This document shows positions 55,216-64,000 of a stretch of 64,000 nucleotides of DNA, in pieces (positions within the stretch are counted from its first letter, which is position 1; each line of letters opens with the position of its first letter). The position numbers and the translations under genes were made by a program. The notes beneath the pieces were generated by a model. The model was not told the DNA's origin, made no database searches, and worked only from the letters and a program-made list of their open reading frames with translations. The stretch comes from Platerodrilus igneus. Lineage: Eukaryota > Arthropoda > Insecta > Coleoptera > Lycidae. Location of the stretch: contig JARFIW010000942.1 in the NCBI GenBank assembly GCA_036346225.1, positions 2,563,001 to 2,627,000 on the forward strand, read 5' to 3'.

Positions 55216-55437
55216 ATGCACAAATGTCACTCCAGTAGTCTTCTACTGAAGCGTAGGTTCCGGTCCTCAGGGCGGGCTCCGTCGTTGCTTCCTGCTGCTT
55301 GGTGTTGTTGCTTCGCTGCTGTTATTACTGCTTCGCTGATTGATACGGTACAAGGAGAGGTATGCAGGATCGGAACCACTAGAACGATAGTATTGAAGCC
55401 CTACAAACACGTCGGCACTCCACAGAAGTCGGTAGGT
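55216..55437 (+). CDS. Candidate first exon of a secreted protein
   Basis: The ATG at 55216 opens a frame (97 codons as written) that is GC-richer than its surroundings. Residues about 24-45 are hydrophobic ('LLPAAWCCCFAAVITASLID') followed by 'TVQGEVCR', which looks like a signal peptide and cleavage site after a basic start. At 55435-55440 is 'gtaagt', a perfect donor-like signal, so an exon may end at about 55434. No downstream exon was found. The family is not recognised; chance cannot be excluded. Confidence 0.3.
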
Positions 55438-55509
55438 AAGTGTGGAGTTATACTACTTTATATTCCACGTAAATGTCTACCTCCTCCAGCAGAGGTTGAA
55501 GCACTCTGA

Positions 55510-58183
55510 TGCACGTGGGTATAAACAACGTCGTGACAATTACCATCTTAGCATAATTCCAAACCACAAATATAAGCAAAATAACCTCAATATCTATGTG
55601 ATCAACAACTTGGTGTGGTTTTCAAAGGCGTTGGCTTTGCGATAGTTATCTGCTGGGAATTTCCCCAAGAGTTCTAAAAAAGTCCCTAAACCTAAATAAA
55701 TACCCTACTTATTGTAGCTTTACAGAATAAATCGTAACAGCACGTGGTTGACATTTGGAATTTTTTTTTGGTATCAGTGTTGAAAGTACCCAAAAACCGC
55801 AGTCGTAAATTCAAAAGGATCAAATGACAGTAAGCATTTGTTGGCACACAGTAAAATTCGTTATTTAATGTTAATTCAGTTCCAGTTTTATTTACTTTTG
55901 CCTTTTGTAATTTTTAATTTCCAAGGATTTTTGTTTTGAAAGTAGCGTTTTACAAACTCACTACCTGTATAGTAGATCATCCTTGTGTTACAACTAAAAA
56001 ACAATTCAGTTCACTAATGAGTAACGAATAAACATTTGAAACGTCTGTCGGTGTCAATGAAACCACTAATAATAAAATACATCAGTTTGTGGTTTGTAAA
56101 GTTTAACCTCCAAACCATACTATAAAATTTTACAATGGACTTCTTATGCAGCGTAAACACTATACTGGAGGTCACTCACCAAAGAATTTCAATTGGAGCG
56201 TGTGGTTAGTTGCCTCATTATTTTTATACGTACCCTGAAAACATTCCGTCCAGTTTTAGTTTTCAAAAATTATTTTTTGCGAACATACCAATCTATGATC
56301 CTTCTTGAGCATCACTTAAAATATTTCTACGAAGTTATAAACACTTTGTGTAAATAATGATGTAATCAGGAGGTCATAAAAGGGCCAATGAGCACCATAT
56401 CCTGTAAATAAAACAACCCAATACCAAAGAAAATAAAATTTTCTAATACTTAGCTTTCTGTATGGAAATAACCTGCATAATATTCTAGCAGGACGATAAG
56501 CTAAGTATAATTTGTTAAAGTACATACGTGAAACCCTTGAAAATACAAAATCATTCCTTGATGCTAGTCCCATTTAAAAGCACGTTTTCAATAAGCCGGT
56601 AAAACACGCTCTAGTATGTAAATATTCGTTCTCCTAAAGACATGAAATACCATTTAAAAACGCGTTGAATAGTAAAGTACTTCTACTGACATCGTCAGTT
56701 TGCAACTTTACTTTTGCTAGGAGCATTTATTTTCTAGCATTTTCCTTCCATTTTAATGAATAACGTAAAATCCAAGGCCACTATTCTAGGTTATTCTAAT
56801 GTTAAAAATTCACATTGTTTACGAGAACAAACTCATAAATCATTAAGCAAATAAAAACTAATTATATTTTACTATAAAACAACATGAATGAAAACAACTG
56901 AAGTAGAGAGATAATAGCGATTACGACCATAATTAAGATAAGACAGACGTATAAAGACCATAAATTAGATAAGATAACCACGATAGAAAGCCAGCTTTTT
57001 TATTCATTCCTGAAACGCTAAACCAATCAACAAAGAGAGTAAAATTTTACGACGTAATAAACGTGTAAAATGAACGGAATTAGGAGGGAGTTACCTCATC
57101 TCCGATGAGTCAGATCAACTGGAAGGGTATGGAAATATTCTAGAGCTGGTGACGTATTGAAAATTTTACAATATAAAAGTCGGTAAATAACTAGGAAGAG
57201 GGATTCAAGGTCAGTCGGTCGTTTACGAATAGCTGTTCTGTTTATAAAATACTTACCTACGATCCTTTTTGTTGATAAACCACAAACTGTAGTGAAAGTA
57301 AAACTTTGTGCTAGGTCACGTGGATATTTTATGCTTGTCAAAATGATGTGTTTTTATATATAACGCTCGATGTACGAAAGCAAATACTATTGTAATGTTA
57401 TTAAACGCAAATGGAAAACAGATTGAAGTTTATCGATAAAGTAGATTTCCAGGTGAGAAGAGATATCAGTAGCCCACAAAAGGAGAGAAAGGATTTTCCA
57501 ATGCAGTATAGTTTGAATAAATTATTTTGGAAACGCAAGTATATCTTTGTTTAAATCTTTTGACGGACGTTTGTGTAATATAATTAATTTAAGTAAGTTA
57601 AAACACATAAGGGTTTGGCATATAGATACTTTTCTGTAAATGGATATTGTAAGACTTTTGAGGTCGAATTCGATTAAGTTTGACCATTATCAAGGGTTGT
57701 AAAGAGGTATCTGATCAGCTACGCTTTTTTTCTTTTCGGAGGTAAAAACAATTATTGCAATTATTCATCCTGTTTTTGATAATTTGTACATAGTGTGACT
57801 TACATAAAGAAGGTCTGGGGGTATGCTTCTTATATTAATCACTAGATCAATTTTGTTTTCATAGCACCTTTTATTAAAGTCCAGCATAAAAGCACATTTT
57901 CATAACAATAATTCATAACACTTTTATTGTCTGCCAACGTACTTGGGTGCATATAACTACATTTCACACCTATCCCGGTAGCGTAATTGGAAAAATGCAT
58001 GAACCCGGAGAGCATAAGATACAGATTCAAATCTTGTCTGGGACCTTATATTTTTTAACTTTTCAATTACTAGCTTGATTTGAAATGATCATTTGGGCTT
58101 TGCATAAAAGTCTTAAGTTATTATTTCATCTTATTAACTATAGAACGTTAGTATTTATCAACTTGCCTTGTGTAATTATCTAA

Positions 58184-58186
<3 letters not shown>
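55510..58186. other. AT-rich spacer, no gene recognised
   Basis: About 2.7 kb without supported ORFs, repeats or RNA genes. Minus-strand frames at 56316-56573 and 57096-57341 have no recognisable features. Confidence 0.5.
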
Positions 58187-58224
<38 letters not shown>

Positions 58225-58238
58225 TATATATATATAAT
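58187..58238. repeat. (TA)n microsatellite
   Basis: About 52 bp of alternating A and T with two AA interruptions. Confidence 0.95.
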
Positions 58239-60261
58239 ACTGTGGTTTGGTAAGCTTAGATATGGGTAAATAAGCCAAACATTCATTTATTTGTAGGTAC
58301 CCTGTACATAGAAATCAATAATTTATTTAAAACGTTTTAATATAATTAGATTGGAGTAAGGTTAGATAAGATATTGTAGGTTTAATTTTTATACGTTAAT
58401 TTATAACGAGGACAACAGTTAATTCTGAATAAGATGAATTGGCAAGGTCAAAAACCGTGTACAAATATTAATATTATAAAAGCTCTTCAGTGTACAAATC
58501 AATAATTTAAGCAAGGTACATTTATTAAACGTAGCATAAGCTAAAGCATTTGAGGAATTATACAAAGTTTAGTAGTTAAAAACAAGCTACAATCGTCAAG
58601 GATTCCGTGGAACAGACGTGTGGTAAATAAACAATTCCTATAAAAGCCGGTATACGTTGAGAAAATAGTTCTAGGTAAAATGTGTTAACTGAAAATACGA
58701 TGTAAACAGCAACGGTCGACTAGTTGAAAACAGATCGATAAAATTAGGCGACAGACGACATTTAATATGTAGCAGAGACAAATGGAAGATATCGGGTGGT
58801 TAAGTGATAATGACTTTCAAACGTTTGTAAGACGAGTATGTTTTAAAAGCCAATATGCGAGACGAAGCTGTAACATGTTTGCAGAAAGTATCGATTTTTT
58901 AAGACGCACATAAAGCAAGGCAGAAACAATTTTGAACAATATAGTAATAGAGGGACCAAAATAAAGCCAGAAAACATGGGGCAGACAAAGATACCAGAAA
59001 TGTAGAAATAACGTAGACAATTTAGGTAGGATATTAAGACAGAGCTAGGAGATGTTATTATAAAAGCAAAAGTGCAATAGTAGTATGTATGCGCACACGA
59101 AGAGAGATTTCAAAGAAAATTAGAACGATTGGCAAGTTTACAGAGTTTTATGCGTTAATGGAGTGTTTGTGTTGAAAATTTCTTTTTAAAAGACGGTTAT
59201 ATTTTCGTGCACGTTTGTTTCTGAAATTGAGTGGTCGTTGACAAGATTCGAAGAATGTTTAACAAAAATACGTGTAACTGAAGAGGGGTTGTGCTTATAG
59301 AAGCGTTGTTAGAGGGGGCGTTCTCTCTCTTAATGTTCAAGTCTTCAGAAGATCATCCTAGCTTCAAATCACGCGACTGAAATAAAATTTACAAGTGTTT
59401 TTAATGCACAAGTAGGTGCAAGTTAGTATAAACGGGGTGAACCGTATTTAATTATTTATTAATTGAAGCAAGATGACTTGTAAGTAGAAAATTATTTGCA
59501 AATTGAATGAGTGTGCTTGTTGCACATTGCGTGTAAGAAGAAGTTATGTATAGATCTGTAGCGGCAGTCCCGAGGGATTGTTGATGGTTTGGATGCCCAA
59601 CGGGTTTGAGACTTAATTGCTGTTCCCAATGGAAGGCAGCAATATGGAGTGATCCTGGTACGTGCAGTCGATAGGGGAAATCATCTTCAGAGGTGGTAAT
59701 CTGGATGAAGAATACTTTCCAGGTAATGAATTTTTTTAAAACTGTTGTGCTGGTGATTATTTGTTTAAACTAATAGTAATTTTGAGTTTTATTTGGTGAC
59801 AGATTTACGAACCGAAAACTAATTCTATTTTTGAAATCTGAGGATGTAAATATTTGTATATAATAATTATGCATATTTCACAGATGTAAGAAGTAAACGG
59901 GTCTTTTGTATAATTTTTCAGTGCTAAAATTTTTGCACACAAAGATAAAAAGGTTTATAGTCAGCTCACCATATACCAGGGGAAAGTAAATTAAGGTTCC
60001 GGGGTAGGCCCATCTACTTTAAAATAACACAATGAAATGTAGCCGAGCAGAAATTCCTGGGTGTATTAAATTGATGATTTTTACTATCGAGTAGGAGTAT
60101 GAAATGTTTTGCTTGGATAAAATTTGTAAATATTGAGATTGTGTGAGTCTATTATTTATTTGTCAGAATAAAAGGGATGTATGTTTTTTTGTCAAATTAT
60201 TTTAAAAAATTTTTTTATTAATTAGAAAGGTCGTAGAATAAATGAGTAGCTGTGGTGAGTA
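58239..60261. other. AT-rich spacer, no gene recognised
   Basis: No ORF of note. A more GC-rich patch at 59560-59720 has no recognised relation. Confidence 0.5.
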
Positions 60262-60697
60262 GCCCTGAAGAAGCAGTAAACAGAGCTAGCCGTGGGGCGT
60301 CATTTTGGAAAGCATCTTCAAAGGCTACTCAACTAAAACGTCTTACGATTCAAAGGTTGAACGCAAAATTTATTTAGGTGGCAATTAATGGAGTTTTTAT
60401 AGATAGGTAATTTTATAGCAGTAAGTAATATCAACCCAAACTAGGGGCACAAAGTAATCACCAAGGTTCCCGAGCATACCAGCATTTTTATGACGCACAA
60501 TTTATGGGGCATGAATTCAACAGGCAGCTCAGAGCAATTTTATGTCAACCCAACATTGGGGCTTAAAATTGCTGTGATGTATCTTTCTAAGCCCCACGTT
60601 GATGGATTATTGATATTGGGGATGAATATCAATCCCTTTTAAATACCTATAATTTCTTGAATTTGTTTTTCCACGGCTAGCTCACTGAATGCCCTAC
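60262..60697. repeat. Nested inverted repeats (possible MITE-like unit)
   Basis: GAGCTAGCCGTGG (60283-60295) is the perfect inverse of CCACGGCTAGCTC (60671-60683). Inside are two more: AGCAATTTTA (60533-60542) with TAAAATTGCT (60564-60573), and CAACATTGGGGCTTA (60551-60565) with TAAGCCCCACGTTG (60588-60601). No coding. The outer pair could be the inner part of terminal inverted repeats, but a target duplication is not clear. Confidence 0.5.
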
Positions 60698-63183
60698 TTC
60701 ACAACAATAACTATTGTTTAACCCCTTTTTCTTTCTATCTGTTGAAATAATTTAAATAAAGCAATCCAAAATTACACAGTATAATGATTGATAATATTAT
60801 AGCCTTTCATAAAAATAAGGGATTTTTCCTATTAGGTTTTCTTTCTATGTGACCAGCTGAAAGACACAAGAAAATTTTACGAGGATTTCCAGTAAGCGGA
60901 TAGAGCCCACGGCAAGTTCCGATGGAAAATGGCTCGTAGTTGAGGAAATCTCAAAAGGCTAAGCGGCTAGTCGAACTATTTGCTCTAGGTAGAACATGAG
61001 CTGTGGGTCGGAGTTGGACTCCGACCAAAAATATAAAAAATATGGCGCCACCGAATTTTTCTATACAAAGAAGACCTTACTTAAGTCCCTTGTACAAGGC
61101 GAATGCGGAAACTTTTATTTAATTACCGCTATACAATTTATTAAAAACAACTCAATCCCTAAAGTTTCTTACCTTATGGCTCGACTTTGACCTTTATACA
61201 TCACTGCTACACCTGTGAACAGATTAAACAAAGATAGCACTGTTTGTGCATTTATACCCAAAATTTAAAAATTTAATTCGTATCAACCTTCATTCATTCC
61301 AATTAAAAAGAATAGTCTTGACCAAAATAAAAATCTATTCCTTCAGTATTTAGTTATTGTGCTATTTACAAAACATCTTTTCCTTTAATATAATTTTGAT
61401 TAATTTAAATTCTAGAAAAATATGTACATAAGTACTTGGTATAATAAATACTTTTCACCGTTAAAATATGGTCATTTCTATTAGAAATATCTAGCCAAAT
61501 TTTACTTAAAAATGAGTGAGCCTGAGTTTACTTTCTGAATAATTAACTATATATAACAATTTCGGTTGGTTTGAGTAGCACTACTATAACCTCACAAAAA
61601 AATATTCCACTCAGCTATTAGTGAAATATGTAACGTATAAATTTAATTTCTAATGATTCGAGTAAATCATGTTTCAAATAATTAAATCAATTTTCATAAA
61701 ATCTAGAATTAACTTTCCTTATCTCCTGATGACATCTTCCTTAATTTCAATGTATTAATAAAAAGATTTAAAAATGAAAAATTTACAGGTTCCTGTTGTT
61801 TAATATGAAAAATATATAGTCTGTCATTCACCTAACTTGAAGTTCAAATCACGTGATTAAACAAAAAATTATTTGTCTGCTATATCCATGATACAGCTGA
61901 CATACGAAAGCAAATTTACATACCAGATGTTCATCTGACGGAAAATACCTGCTAGGTGTCTAGCTTCAGCACTTAAATAAAGGAAATCTCCAATTCGGTA
62001 CTACCAAATTTGCTACTTATTGAAGCTCCAAACCATATCACGGCGTCCATATTAACTAATTGATACTCGTCAAATCCACATTCGTACAAAGGTTAAATTC
62101 TTAAATTTTTCTAAAATTTCCTACGTTGTATGTTGATTAAATTTACGTTGCATATTAAATAAAATTACATGCTAACGAAAATTGCATGTTATTCAAAATT
62201 TTACGTTAAACAAAAGTTCTGTTAACTAAAAGTTGCATAATATTTCAAAGTTACATATTATTTCAAAGTTGCACTGAAAAATTTTTATTTAATAACTTTA
62301 CAAAAGCAGTACTACTTACTGTTAACCAAGGCCCTTCAAACAAAACATCGACTCATCATCTGCGAGCTATTCTCCAGCAAGTGGACAAAAAAGTGCCGTC
62401 GGAGACGACATTATCTCACGAAAACAATTTAAATTTCACGTGCTTCCAACACGTACATTCCTCAAACGTCATCGTTCTTGCGGTCAAGGAACAATTCGAC
62501 TTCTTCTGACGACAGCTGTATTGGAAGTGATAATCTCACGCGAGTTACCGCTTGACAACAAGCCCAACGCTACAATCGTCTAACAGAAAGAGCTCTAAGA
62601 ATGACACTAATAGAAAAGTATCTTTTGTCACCGCATAAATTAAAATTTCAATTGAAAGCTAATATTTTATTGGACAATATGTAATATTTATTTAGTGGAT
62701 TGTGTAGCATTATTATGCTTTACGTTGGTTCTTATTAAGTAAATAGATTAAATATATGTAGACATAATGATGGAAAATAAAATCGTTACAATATGTACAG
62801 TTTTATGTAAATTCAAAGTTTAGCCCCTGAATAGAACATTAACATTCACCAAATGTATGATTTTTTGAAAACCAGCAAAAATATCCTTTTAATTACTGTT
62901 CAGCACCTTTCGAACGTTCAAAGATGATTTTCCTATTTTTAAATTCTCAAATGACCTTTTTGTTGACTCTTACAGATATATAATATATGGCAAATATTAA
63001 AATTGAAACAGTCTTTAACTAATAAAAATTTTAAAATCTCTAACCTGCGTTTTCCTTGTTTGTCACTGGAATTGCCCCATATTATTTGTGGTCAGCACCC
63101 CTTGATTGTTACGGCTCGACTTGCTTCACTTGATTGACCAGAATGATGGATTAATGTTTGCTTGTATTTTTTCCCTTGGATTT
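60698..63183. other. AT-rich spacer, no gene recognised
   Basis: About 2.5 kb. A GC-richer patch at 62340-62590 shows no long ORF. No RNA gene seen. Confidence 0.5.
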
Positions 63184-63521
63184 CTGGAGTAACTTTGAGT
63201 ATCTTCACGTTTATTTTATATTTCCATGTAATAATGTATTATTTAAATATGTATTTAGAGTATTTATTCACACGTACATTTAATTCTTTATTTGGACCTT
63301 TCTTTGGATCTTTATTCGAAGCCGTTTACGCGAAACTGGAGTAACTTTGAGCATCTTCACGTTTATTTTATATTTCCATGTAATAATTTATTTAGACGTA
63401 TTTTCAGACGCAGTATTTAAATATGCATTTAGAGTATTTATTCAGACATCATTTAAATATTTATTCGAACCTTTTTTTCGGCGCCTTCTTCGGATGTTTA
63501 TTCGAAGTCGTTTACGCGTAA
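63184..63521. repeat. Tandem duplication, two units (152 and about 186 bp)
   Basis: Both units start 'ctggagtaactttgag(t/c)atc', continue with 'ttcacgtttattttatattt', 'atttagagtatttattca', and end near 'attcgaagccgtttacgcg'. The second unit has an expanded middle with degenerate 'tttattcgaacctttt' and 'ttcggcgccttcttcgga' sub-repeats. It stays open in one frame through most of both units, probably because it is T-rich. Confidence 0.85.
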
Positions 63522-64000
63522 AACGGCTTATTCTTCGTTGCACATATTGGTACTTTCAATTTTTCACTTTTAATAAATTATTTACTTTTCACTAATTGTT
63601 ACTGGTACGTAATTTTCACTTTAAACCGACTTGTTTCGTGTCTTGTTGAAAATATACTACCCATTTTCGAGTTTCCTATCGTATTTATAAGCCCTACCTT
63701 CCAACGTTTTAATTGGCGTGTTGATGAGCAAAGCTTGTACTTCGCGCCTATCTCTTGTAGAGCCAGACATTTCTCAAAATTCTCTGGTTTAATTCTCGAT
63801 GAAATGCTCTGCCGATCACATAAGCGTTCAATATATCATAGTATCTTCTTAAAATTTCCAAATATCCATTGCAATTTTGTCACGTATTTCATATTTGTGT
63901 CGCTTATAGTCCAAAGCTTATCGTATAACGAACCGTCTGTTATTTATTTTGTTATTAAAATATGTTGGATTTCTCAGCAAATGTAATATTCCTAGTCACG
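63522..64000. other. No gene recognised
   Basis: The window ends here. An 83-codon frame at 63735-63986 shows no family features. Confidence 0.5.

Noticed and set aside
61000..61190. 64-codon plus-strand ORF
   Set aside because: No domain features, no splice context, length expected by chance.

Overview
The window reads as transposon-dense, AT-rich DNA from an animal genome, most likely an insect. The evidence is the mix of Ty3/gypsy and BEL/Pao LTR elements, I-type and endonuclease-type LINEs, a PHD-finger LINE with a restriction-like endonuclease, a tRNA-derived SINE family, and scraps of piggyBac-like and mariner-like transposase. I see no bacterial operon structure and no convincing intact host gene. 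Almost every recognisable protein belongs to a mobile element and almost all are broken by frameshifts.

Layout. 1-10850: a gypsy-type element (367-10539) with two nearly identical 1.89-kb LTRs and a 4-bp target duplication, inserted in a degenerate 'gtcttcgg' tandem repeat. 10851-11868: a hidden minus-strand ORF and an LTR-like repeat (minus) whose diverged, oppositely oriented relative lies at 43824-45130. 12205-13345: two 3' fragments of one LINE family. 13545-16423: BEL/Pao pol (plus). 16771-25821: a Russian-doll nest. A PHD-finger/RT/restriction-endonuclease LINE is split by an endonuclease-type LINE, which is split by a minus-strand BEL/Pao element, which carries a SINE. 27325-40090: a minus-strand I-type LINE (ORF1 with zinc knuckles, endonuclease, RT, RNase H) split between RT and RNase H by a minus-strand gypsy element (28256-34924). 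40500-43422: tail of a gypsy pol, then an LTR and primer-binding site, then a gag start, in that order. 45131-49700: AT-rich DNA with two degenerate tandem repeats and an SINE array whose members are separated by copies of one 13-bp target sequence. 49724-50170: piggyBac-like and mariner-like scraps. 50809-52790: an unidentified coding relic, interrupted by two SINEs in tandem with their target duplications, followed by a recognisable macrodomain (TARG1/OARD1-like). 52800-64000: AT-rich DNA with no clear gene, one candidate exon at 55216, a TA microsatellite, nested inverted repeats and one tandem duplication.

How the parts relate. The elements supply their own replication machinery (gag, protease, RT, RNase H and integrase for LTR elements; endonuclease and RT for LINEs). 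The SINEs encode nothing and presumably relied on a LINE. The 5' and 3' LTRs of the youngest gypsy element differ by eye by about three substitutions but more single-base indels, mostly in homopolymers. The many frameshifts elsewhere may therefore partly be sequence-consensus errors rather than decay. The most unusual signals are the two SINE arrays built on repeated target duplications, the macrodomain relic next to one of them, and the four-level nest.
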